Assembly (NCBI GenBank): GCA_035048495.1
Contig: CM068543.1
Location: 30,228,096-30,292,095, forward strand
From: Euptelea pleiosperma
Taxonomy: Eukaryota; Streptophyta; Magnoliopsida; Ranunculales; Eupteleaceae
Reading direction: 5' to 3'
Length of the DNA stretch: 64,000 nucleotides
Below are positions 47,301 through 59,300 of the stretch, one piece after another. The notes under the pieces were generated by a model that saw nothing but the letters and a program-made list of their open reading frames with translations, made no database searches and had not been told where the DNA came from. Every line of letters starts with the position of its first letter. Positions within the stretch are counted from its first letter, which is position 1. The position numbers and the translations under genes are program-made.

Positions 47301-50300
47301 GCCAACTTCTATTAATGGGCAGGAGCCCTTTACGGGCAGTCAGAGAAGAGGAGCTTTGGCCGCACTCTTGGGGGGAAACTCCCACGCAAGAGGACACTTT
47401 TCCTTTGTTTAGAACCATTGGCTAAGTAGTGGGGTAGTGCCCTTCCGAAGAAGGCCACGTGGCCTGGTAATGGGGTGGAAACCCCTCTCGTATAGAGAGA
47501 AGTCGAGTTTTGTTAGAATTCTTCCTCTACCACAATAAAAGAAAGGTCGAAAGACCTTAAATACCCCCTTCGAATGGGGTATTCCAAAATTAATGGCGTA
47601 ACTGGCCAGGTATTTTATCCCTTTAAAAGGGTATTAATGACCTTTTTACAGGTCTTTACGTTGGGGTGTATACCCCTTGCGTGGGGGCCATCTTAGGTCT
47701 TTTGACCTCTGAGAATGATTGAACGGGTTGACGCCCAATGATTAAGCGTTTAATACTTTTGGAACTAAAGTCTAAAGCCTTTTACCGAAATACCCCCACG
47801 TGGGGTAGATATTCCTTGCGTGGGGGGTATAAAAGGTCCTTTGACCTTTAAATGTTTGAAGGGATTGACGTCCTAATGATTGGGCATTAACTGCCTTTGA
47901 AGATGAGGCTTTAGCCCCTTTACAGTAATTGTTGAAGGACGCCTCTGTTATTAGCTATTGTTTGGTGTCTCTATGTACTTATTTTCTCACTTATGTAAGG
48001 GCCCACACTTATTAATATAAATAAGATTTATTGGGATGTGTGTAGGGTTAACACACATAACCCATCTTCTCCATCTTCTCTCTTCTCTTTCCTCTACGTG
48101 CAGAACTGAAGAACTTCTACTTGGTATCAGAGCAAATCGTTATTGGATCCATATCCGGACTTACGTACGAGATCGTGGGAGGCTTGGAGAAACCCTAGAG
48201 GTGTCGTCACTGCGTGCAGCCTCGCTGACGTCATCCAGCTGTACGGCTGACGTCATCAACCGTACGGACAAGGTAGAGATGATGGACTGAAACTCTCCTC
48301 TCTATTAGATCTCGATTTTTGGGGATTTTTGGTGATTTTTTGAAGATTTTTTGGAGCCTTCTTCGATGTGTTTTTGCTGATTTTCAAAAAAAATCGCAAA
48401 AATCATTTTTTTCTTCTCGGTACTTTGTGGAACCATACGGCGACTATTGGGGGGGCTCGTTGCTTCGTTTTGGTCCCCTATTATCCTATCTACACATCCA
48501 TAGGTGGATCTCTCAAATCCATGGAGGATTGAAGTGTGTGGGTCAATTTCTCTCCCTCAATACTACCGCCGGCGACTTTTTTGGGGTCAAGAGTGCTGTC
48601 CACGCACTCCCCTTCTCTATGCATACTCACCATACGTTTTCTGCAAATGTTTTGACTCCTTTTGGCTACGATTTGGGTGCTCTATGGCGTACTCCTTGCT
48701 CCGTGGTTGCTTAACAGGTGCGATTTACATCGAGGGACTCGTTCTTTCCTCTATATACCTTTAGATCTGTTCTTGAGGGTTTTTTCTTGATTTCTTTGTG
48801 GATTGTTACTCTTTGTGGTACTCTTATTTATTTTTTTGGAGTGGGGATGTCGACTTTGAATGAGTCTAAAGCATCCGATGTGTCCTCCGGCTCCACTGGG
48901 ACTACCGTTTCAGTCCCAATGTCGTTTGAGAATCCGAGTTTGCAGATCACCACCACCAAGTTGGCTGGAAAAAATTACTTGGAGTGGTCTAGGACTGCCA
49001 AGATGTTTATTGGTAGTCGAGGGAAACAAGGGTACATCACTGGTCGATTACCAGCACCTGTCGAGATAGATCCTAAGTTTGAACAATGGGAGACAGGTAA
49101 TTTAGCGGTTATGTCATGGCTCCTTAACTCTATGGAGTCCCACATTAGCAGAGGATTCATGTTTTTTTCCATGGCCAGGGAGATCTGGGATGCAGCAGCC
49201 CAGACTTATTCGCAACAGCAAAATGTCGCCCGTGTGTATCAGTTGCGCCAGAGTATTGCCTCCCTCCATCAAGGTGATTTACCCTTGGCTGATTATTTTG
49301 CAAAGCTCCGTGGTATGTGGGAAGAACTGGACTTTTATCAGGTCTTTACGCTTAAGTGCCCAGAGGATGGCTCGCAATATCGAAAGTTGGTTGAACAAAA
49401 CCGGAGTTATGAGTTTCTTGCCGGCTTGAATGCTGATTTTGAGTTAGCCCGTGTCCAGTTGCTTAGTAAAGACACATTGCCATCCCTTAATCAGGTAGAT
49501 GCATATGTTCAGAGTGATGACAGCCGCAGAAAGGTCTGTCTCCTTCTCCCGGCCATGAAAAGTCCGCCTTGGCTGCCTTCCCGTCTACTTCCAAAGCCCC
49601 TATGTCTAAAACCTCGGTCGCCACCAATGGCCCCAAGGGGGGTCCTCTACCTACTTGTGCTCATTGTGGCAAGAAATGCCACACTAGGGATCGATGTTGG
49701 AGCTTACATGTGTGTGAGGGATGTGGTCGTAAAGGCCACAGCAAGGATCGGTGCTACCAAATTCATGGCCGACCACCACAGCTGCCCAGGACTCCCACTA
49801 CTGCTCATAGTGCGACTATGGATTCTACACCAGGGTCACCACCCACCTCTACTGCTGCTCCTCAGCCTTCTGCTACGTCCCCAGCACCCTTCTCTAGAGA
49901 TGAGATAGAGAACTTGCGTCGCTTTATGGCCCAACTGGATGGTCCCACTGCCGCTTCTACGTTCGCACAATCAGGTATCATCAGCTCTGCCAATCTTGTC
50001 TCTACTTCCGCTTCTACTACTGGTACACCCTAGATCATTGATTCGGGGGCCTCAGAGCATATGACCGGTATGTCATATTATTTTTCCTCATATTCTGTGT
50101 GCTCTGGTGCGGATAAAGTCCGCATTGCCGATGGCACCCTTTCTTCTGTCTCAGGGAAAGGGCGTGTTACTCTCTCTTCTGTCCTATCTTTACCTTCAGT
50201 ACTTCATGTTCCCAAATTTGCCACTAACTTGTTATCTGTCAGTTCTCTTACAAAGAACCTTAACTGCTCTGCAACATTTTTTCCTTCTCACTCTGTGTTT

Positions 50301-53300
50301 CAGGACTTAGCCACGAGGAGGACGATTGGCACTGGACGTGAAGTGGGTGGTCTCTATCTCTTGGATGCGACTCCTACAGCCTCTGCAGCCCTTCAGTCTA
50401 GTAGTCTTAGTAAATAGTGTCAATAAAGAACATCTTATGTCTTGGCATGCTCATTTAGGTCATGTGTCCTTTCCTTATTTACGGGTGTTATTCCCTGAGT
50501 TGTTTAAGTCAGTGTCCATGTCTGATCTTCATTGAGAGATTTGTGCGCTGTCCAAACATTGTCGCACTACTTTTCCCCCTCGTGGTAATAAAAGTTTATC
50601 TATTTTTGACATTATTCATACTGATGTTTGGGGGCCATCCCCTGTTACTTCTTTCTTTGGCTATCAATATTTTGTTTCTTTTGTGGATGATTTTTCCCGC
50701 TGCACATGGATATTTGTCATGAAATCAAAAGATGAAGTTTACTCTATCTTCAAACAGTTTCACAAAATAGTTCTTACTCAGTTTGGGACATGCATTAAAA
50801 TTCTCCGATCTGATCAAGGAGGGGAGTACATGTATGGGGGTCTGCAGTCGTACTTGGCTGAACATGGCATTGAACATCAAAATTCTTGTGCCTTCACTCC
50901 ACAACAGAATGGCGTTGCCGAACGCAAAAATAGACACCTGTTGGAAGTGGCTCGTGCACTTCTGTTGTGGCACCATGTTCCTAAAACCTATTGGTCCGAT
51001 GCAATTCTTCTTGCCGCTTACCTCATCAATCGTATGCCGTCTCGGTCTCTCCAGTTTTGTACTCCATACCACTTGCTGCGTCCTACGAGTCCTCTTTTTC
51101 TGGTTCCCCCGAAGGTCTTTGGTTGCGTGTGTTATGTCCACATCCTTGGTCCGCATCGCACCAAGCTGGATCCGAAAGCTTTGAAGTGTGTTTTTTTGGG
51201 GTACTCCTCGACACACAAAGGCTATAAATGTTTCCATCCCCCCTCCCGTAAGCGGTTCATCACCATGGATGTCACTTTTTTGGAGTCGGCCTCTTATTTT
51301 TCAAGTCTCACTCCTGCCTTTCCTTAAGGGGAGCTTCTTAGTAGTGAAGAAAGGCATGTCTCATCTGATTCTGTTTCTTTGCCATTGGCTATGGATACTC
51401 CTGACAGTGGTCCCAGTCCGACTGTGATTGATACTATTGATAGGGTACTAGCCAGTAGGGGGAGCTGCAGGTGTACTCAAGGCGTCGACCCGGAACATAG
51501 ATCACTACTGAACTCCATGGCCAACGGTCATCCTCATCGGATCCAAGTAACCTCACTCCTTCCTCTTCTTATGATAGTTGTTCTGACCTTCCTATTGCCC
51601 TTAGGAAGGGAAAAAGATCTTGTACCCAACATCCGATTGCTAATTTTGTTTCGTATGATAATCTATCTCCGTCATACAAATCCTTTGTTACCTCGTTGTC
51701 CTCGGTTGCTCTTCCTTCATCTGTTACAGAAGCTCTGAAGCATCACAGGTGGAAAGAAGCAATGTATGAAGAGATGGATGCATTGAAAAAAAATAGCACT
51801 TGGGAGTTGGTAGACTTGCCAAGAGGCAAGAAACCCGTTGGATGCAAATGGGTTTACACTGTGAAATGCAAGCCTGATGGTTCAGTGGATCGGTACAAAG
51901 CAAGATTAGTGGCGAAAGGTTACTCTCAGACTTATGGGATAGACTACAAGGAGACATTCGCTCCTGTGGCCAAGCCCAACTCTATCAGGGTTATTCTTTC
52001 TCTTGCCGCGAACCAGTCTTGGCCACTATTTCAACTCGATGTCAAGAATGCTTTTCTTCATGGGGACTTGAAGGAAGACGTGTATATGTTGCCCCCTCCT
52101 AGCTTTCAACTTTCTGGGGATAAACAGAAAGTATGCAAGCTTCAGAAAACTTTGCATGGTTTGAAGCAGTCTCCAAGAGCGTGGTTCGAACGCTTTAATG
52201 GGGCAGCCAAGCGAATGGGGTATAATCAGAGCCAAGCTGATCATACTCTGTTCATCAGACGTGATAAGGAGGATGTGACGATTCTGATTGTATATGTCGA
52301 TGATATCACTGTTACGGGTAATTGTGCTGCAGAAATTACCCAGTTGAAGGAGTTCTTGGCATTGGAATTTGAAATCAAGGATCTGGGTAAGTTGAAGTAC
52401 TTTCTGGGGATAGAAGTTGCGAGATCTAGCAAAGGAATCTTCATCTCCCAGAGGAAATATGTGTTGGACCTGCAGGATACTGGTATGCTAGGAGCTCGGC
52501 CTGTCGACACACCGATTGAGGCAAATCATAAACTCGATGGTCAGTCTGGAGAGTCTTTAGAGGATGTGAGTAGCTTCCAGCGATTGGTAGGGAGACTTAT
52601 ATACCTGGCACATACTCGCCCTGACATTGCATATGTAGTGAGTGTAGTTAGTCAGTATATGCATTCTCCTCGGACTCCACATTTGGAAGCTGCCTACAGG
52701 ATTTTGAGGTACTTAAAATCTTCCTCAGGTCGTGGCCTACTATTCAGTCATCAAGGCCACATGCGTGTGGAGGGTTTTACAGATGCGGATTGGGCAGGAG
52801 CCCAAGATGATAGGCGATCTACATCAGGGTATTGTACTTTTGTGGGAGAAAATCTGGTTACATGGCGAAGTAAAAAACAACAGGTCGTTGCACGGTCGAG
52901 TGCAGAAGCTGAGTTCCGATCAATGGCCCATGGTGTCTGTGAGTTATTGTGGCTTAAGGTGTTACTTGGAGAACTCGGTTTCCCAGTAGAAGGATCCATG
53001 TCATTATATTGCGACAACAAGGCGGCGATAAATATTGCCCACAACCCAGTTCAACATGACAGGACCAAACACATGTTAGCGGATGATTTGTTCTCGCGCA
53101 CGTATTGTGTTGGCCCGACGACCCGTTGATAAACATAGTTGTTTCGCCTTTCCCCAACAGGTCGATCTTTTGGGGTAAATGGTTGTTTAACATGGTATCA
53201 GAGCCTTATGGCCTCGGAGGTCGCGGGTTCAAGTCTCCAGCGAAGTGTATTCCCGCTGAGGGGGAGTGTTAGCAGATGATTTGTTCCCGCGCACGTATTG

Positions 53301-56300
53301 TGTTGGCCCGACGACCCGTTGATAAACATAGTTGTTTCGCCTTTCCCCAACAGGTCGATCTTTTGGGGTAAATGGTTGTTTAACAACACATCGAGGTGGA
53401 TCGTCACTTTATTCGTGAAAAAGTGACATCGGGAGTTATCTGCACTCCTTTCATTCCTACATATGATCAACTAGCAGACATTCTCACGAAAGGTGTTGCA
53501 TCAGCTCCGTTTACTAAGTGCTTGGACAAGTTGGGCATGATTGATATCTATGTCCCAACTTGAGGGGGAGTGTTGAAGGACGTCTCTGTTATTAGCTATT
53601 GTTTGGTGTCTCTATGTACTTATTTTCTCACTTATGTAAGGGCCCACACTTATTAATATAAATAAGATTTATTAGGGTGTGTGTAGGGTTAACACACATA
53701 ACCCATCTTCTCCATCTTCTCTCTTCTCTTTCCTCTACGTGCAAAACTGAAGAACTTCTACTGTAATACCCCTGCGTGGGGGTGTATACCCCTTGCGAGG
53801 GGGGATAGAAAGGTCTTTTGACCTCTTTAATAGGTTAAAAGGACTGACATGATGGGTACTAAAGGTCTTTTGACCTTAAAGTTGTTTTTAAAAGGGACCG
53901 ATGTCCCATTCATTGGCATTAAATGCCAAAAAGACAAAAAGGCTAAAGCCTTTCACAAAAATGCCCTTGCGTATGGGGTGTCTGCCCAGCGTGCCAGGGA
54001 TAATTGAGGTCTTTTGACCTTTTCAAGGGATTCAAGGGACTGACGTCCAAATATTGGCATTGAATGCCACATAAAAGGGGCTTAAGCTGGCTTACTGAAT
54101 TGCCCTTGCGCGTGAGTGGCTACCCCTTACGCAGGAGCCCAAAAAGGTCTTTTTGAACTCCTATTAAATGGACAACAAGCATGCACCTGACTTGCCTGAA
54201 AAGGTGTGTTTACACTCTTGGCCGTGAATTATCTGAAATACCCTTGGCATTTTAGCTAAGACCCTTAGAATTCCAAGGGGCTTTTTTGTAAAGGGGACAT
54301 TTCCCCTGCCAACAATAAGCTTGTGTCAACTAAACTAGTCTTAAGGAAATGCTTATGCACCCCAAGTAGGACTAGATGAAAGTAGTAAGTTACAATTTTG
54401 AAAATGGAATTTAGATGTAGAAACTAACGTGAAGTGGAATGAAATGATTTGTTGTATTGTGGCAAAAGAAGTTCTCAGGGAGTCTAAAGGAAATAATCGC
54501 TCTCAAAAAGAAACTTAGAGGTGTAGTAAGGAAGTCTAGAAAGTGATTAGAAAGAAAAGTTCATGTCACAAGAACTGACAACAAACTGGTAACGAGGAAA
54601 ACTTTGAAAAATATCAAAACGTTTAAAAAGAAGCGCAGATAATAGTGAGTGAGTCAAAACATAAGGCGGGAAACCGAGGACAGAGAGAGTGATAAGGATA
54701 TCTATAACTGATTAAAAAGAAAACTATTGATATTAAAAAGAAAAGTTCATGTCACAAGAACTGACAACAAACTAGTACCGAGGAAAACTTTGAAAAATAA
54801 ACGTTTAAAAAGAAGCGTAGAAAATAGTGAGTGAGTCAAAACATAAGGTGGGAAACCGAGGACAAGAGAGAGTGATAAAGATATCTATAACTGATTAAAA
54901 AGAAAACTATTGATAGTTTTGCATCAAGGAGAAATGGAGGTCATGGTATTCTAGATGTACCTAACCTAACGAAACCGGGTACAAAATTCATCTTCTACTC
55001 TAAGAATACAACACTCTGTAAGTGCTTTTCAATCAGATTCTAGGAAATGGTCAAGTTGAGCAAGGTGAACATGTAATTCAACTTGATGTTAAGCGCAACG
55101 GAATCTTCATGGCTGTCATGTGAATAAATATTTCATTTTTGAACTATGAATGTTGATAGAGGGGCATCTCAAAAGAAATGATCTCTTCTAAATGATACAA
55201 GCTTCTATAAGACGCTGAAAGAAAACTAAGTTATACTTTTTTTTTTATCGGTAAAACTAAGTTATTCTTTGAGACCTATAAAATCGAGGATTAAACAAGA
55301 ATATAATAAGAAATAATCCCCAAATATGTTGATCAACAAAGTCAAGAACACATCATCTTTTTGTAGAGTTATATGAGTAACATGTTATCCTGTGAATATA
55401 TGAAAGACCAAAACAAAAGGTAACGGAAATTGAACGATCAAAATAAAATCAAAGACAACACCATTTTATTTTATTTTATTTTTTGGGTGCAAAGATGAAA
55501 GGTTTCACACTGACAAGACTAGCATATAAATATCTAAAATAAACATTTCATAGTAAGGAAAATTCACTTTGAGGATTGCTAATACTCACCAGTGTACGGT
55601 TCAACAATGAAGCAATAGCAAGTGCAGTCCTTATTTGCTTCATCTGAAGAAAACCATTTTCGATATAACTAACCAGGTGCAACATAGATTTAATACAAAT
55701 CCGAGTGATACAAGCCATCAAGATTAGGTTGATACATTCATACTTGGTAATTAATGAGAGAAAAGTGTGATTCAACATTATGCTCTCCATCTAGCAACAG
55801 GCTCTTCGGGATATATGGCTTAAATGACAAGAAACCTCCTGCACAAGTTCCCCATAGAAGTTAAATTGCAGCACCTTGGCATGCAAGAAATTAATGTTAA
55901 CAACAGTTGAAAGCAGGATGCTGTTATGTATACTTCTATACAGGTTAGAGTAAGATTCCCAAGGGAGTGTGAGAAAATCATAGAGAAAAATTGTAATTTT
56001 TATATTATCAAGCGTCAGACATGCAAACAATTTGTAGAGTTGAAATTAATCTAGAAAAGAGAAAGTATAGGAGAGAAGAAGAGAATTGAAAGGCGGGATG
56101 ATCTCCTCATTTATACACTTAGCATCATTAGAATGACAACAGTGCCTTTAAGTGAGCTCCCAAAATGAAAATAACAACCAAAGCCATGCCACATCAATGG
56201 AAGAAAAATTACAAGTGCATAACCGTCAACTCTGAGGTTCCACGCTTTCAAACGGTTAAGAATATTTGAATTGTTTTTTAAAGTTAAAGATGTCTTCACC

Positions 56301-59300
56301 TAGACTATTTGGTCGAGGACACCTTAGATGTTAGATATTACCAATCAAGCTGGGAACAATCAACATTTATTGTCCACCCATCTCCCTCATGTCTTTCTCA
56401 TCCAAAGGACTTGAGAGCACATAGTATGTTCACACACAAAAACTATTCCTTCTTTGTTTGTATTGGCAAACAAGTAAGTAAATTGTCAGGAGATCAGAAA
56501 ATAATTTATAGTGCAATAGGAAATGGGAAAATTTTACCGTAAAGGTATCCATGCAATGTCATTACGGTTATACTAGGCACGTTGAAGTATCTACATATCA
56601 GCCAACACCATCTGAGCAAGATCTACAAGATGTATGACACCTTGGAAAGAGAGCTCACCTGATGAATCATAATACTCTGGTTCATCATAGAAAACCATGG
56701 CTTCCCGTAGTCGGTGTCGCTTTCCTTCAGTACCTGCATACTGAAAGGTGGTATGCACCGCATATGGTTCCAACCTGAGTTGTTGATACATGGCCTGCCA
56801 ATGTAGCTTAAGGACTTAGGAAATACTTACTAGCTAGCTTCTTTCAAGATGTGCATGCATCCATGCAAAACATACTAACAACAGATGAAACAAAAAGTGA
56901 ACAAGATGGCAAACGAAGAACTCCCAACTTATTGGGAGATCCTACCTGAACAAAGTAAGTATGTCCACTGCAGAATATACTTGCTGGAAGAAATCCCAGC
57001 TTAAGGTATCCATCAAAAGCATATACTAGTCCACTTTCCTCATCAACAGACGGTCCTAACTGTTTCTGCACAAGCTCATTAAACCCATTCTGGTCCCATA
57101 TCTTATCATCGGCTAGAAGCATATTTTTCCATTCTTTTGCCAGTTTTTTTGCAGAATCTGTCGGCCGCCAGTGGAAAATTCCAATATTGTAGGCAGCGTT
57201 TACTGTAGAAGGTGAAGAATGACTTAAGTAGGAATTCTAAAGAATAATATATCAGGGTTTGAGAAAAGTAAATAAAAAATTGCCAAATGCATTTGAGTGA
57301 AAAAGAAATTCATAAGATAAAGTGCAATGTAACTCAGAGTTTTGGTATTAATATGTGAAATTTTGAACTTTATCAAAGTAGGTTTTGGTAATTCAGCAAT
57401 TCATAAAGAAGCACTTTTCTATCAGAAAGTAGCAGAGAAAAAAATGAAGGATCATAGAATTTAAACATACAATCCAAATTCCCAAAACGAAGTAGGGGGG
57501 AAATAACAAAATAGCATGCATTAGGCTAGTCTCAAGACTGCTCGAGTTCTATATTTGGGTTTGAGTTATTCTCACAGTACACCAGCTATGAACAAAGTAT
57601 GTTAAGCAACAGCATACCTAAGTTTTACCTCATACTTTTTGGGTTCTTAATGTGACAACACTTGGGGACACTTAGACTCCTCCTGCATAGCACGGCATTC
57701 CTAGACATGTAGAGACTAAATTGCATAGAAAGTTTATTGAAAAGAATTGTGTGTGGGTACGACAAAACTAAGTGACCCCTTTGTTGAGACAGATTGAGTT
57801 TCTTGTCGAGTCAACTTGAATCTCGACAAGTGGAGTTAACTTGGGCAAGGTTCAAATCAACTCAATGAGTTGTAAAACACTGGTTTATATCTCCCAGACA
57901 GCTAATGTCTGATCAAGAAAAGGCGATGCACTTGATCTGTGTTATCATTCAAAACGAACATATGGTAGCATTTTCCAAGACTTGCTTGAACACTTGGACA
58001 CCTTACTTTTTTTTCTTTTTTTGTTTCATAAGTGAAATTGTACTAAATGGAAAGGGAAAGGACCCCACTTTACAAGGAGAGAAAATATGCAAAAAAAAAA
58101 AAGAGAGGGAGATCCCCACTAACAAAACAACAAAACCATATGGAAAGGAAAGTTAGAAGATGCCACTGTCCGCATAAAAAAGGCCACCTTAGCTGCCATT
58201 GGAGAATCCCACACAACACAGTCAGGGAAGGTGGATTGTGCCGAAGAAACAAATGATGAATTGAAGGAATGAACACTACAACACCACTTCCACTCCCTCA
58301 CATCTGCCTCCTAATCTATCATTTGCGGCCCCCAAGACAACTTGAGAGATTAGCCAAGGCTCCCATCTCCCAGTCATTGATGTCTCCTTAATCCTAACTT
58401 CCACGAACTAATACCTTCCCAACAATGACAAACTAGAGCACCATGAAGATCTAACATACCATAATTAATCGAAAAGGCAAAGCCAAGCGAGTTACCTCCA
58501 CATCAAACACCCTCCCCCATTTACCAATCCTGTACTCAATTTCTTTCATAAAGTCTGAATGAAGTTCATAGATGTCATTCCACAAACCCATACCATATGA
58601 AGAGCTGCAGGATTGTGTCCCATCCATTGCTCATATTTCCAGACTTACACTGACTAAACCTCCTCCACAGACTATCGGCCACTCATCATCATATATCCAC
58701 ATCCATTTGCCCAAAAGGGCTTTGGAAAAAGAAAAATATCAAAGAAAATATGCCTCTTCATTGCCTAGTTTCATCATGAGGGCTAAGGAAACTACTAACC
58801 ATAGTTTGTTGGGATGCATATCTTTAGTGGTTACTTGAACATATAACAACTTTGACAGGAAATAATGTTAATGTTAATTAAATAAGTTCACAACATCATA
58901 TTAATTCACAGGTTCAAAACAACTATTGCAAGAAGACTCTTAAAAGATTAATTAAGTGTTGTGCATGAGAACTAAAGTGGTTGCTATGAGCAACAAAGCA
59001 AACACAATAATAAATTTGAAGAGACAAACATCAACAGTTTTTGATACTATGTTCACCTTTTTGCCAGATTTCCAACCTGTCATCTACAACTGTTGGTATC
59101 ACTTGATCAGTTGAAGTTAAGACATCTGCCCCAGGAAAACGAGCAAAATACGGAAGTGGGTTCTGTTCCAGGGACAAAACAGGAAACTAGATTTACAAAG
59201 AAAAATATACAGAAGAAGGTAGTGGTAGAACAAGATAGAGAAAATGAATTGTAAAAATCCCTTTCAGTCACTGTTTGTAGCAAATACATGCCTCCTAAAG

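Larger units (their letters stand above)
47930..53762 (+). mobile_element. Ty1/copia retrotransposon, TSD GTAAT, in XEG113 intron 8
   Basis: A 5.8-kb element with two 192-bp LTRs, a PBS, gag, protease, integrase, RT and RNase H in copia order, and a PPT. GTAAT flanks it at 47,925-47,929 and 53,763-53,767. The LTRs differ by four transitions (2.1%), so insertion was fairly recent. The LTR termini are TG...CT, a known non-canonical pair. The coding region has at least three frameshifts, three stop codons and a nested 312-bp miniature element, so it is not autonomous now. Short LTRs and the domain set resemble Ale/Retrofit-type copia; that lineage call is inference. It is antisense to XEG113. 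Confidence 0.95.

Noticed and set aside
50725..51237. 170-codon minus-strand frame opposite the integrase
   Set aside because: It is the antisense shadow of the copia integrase; no independent motif.
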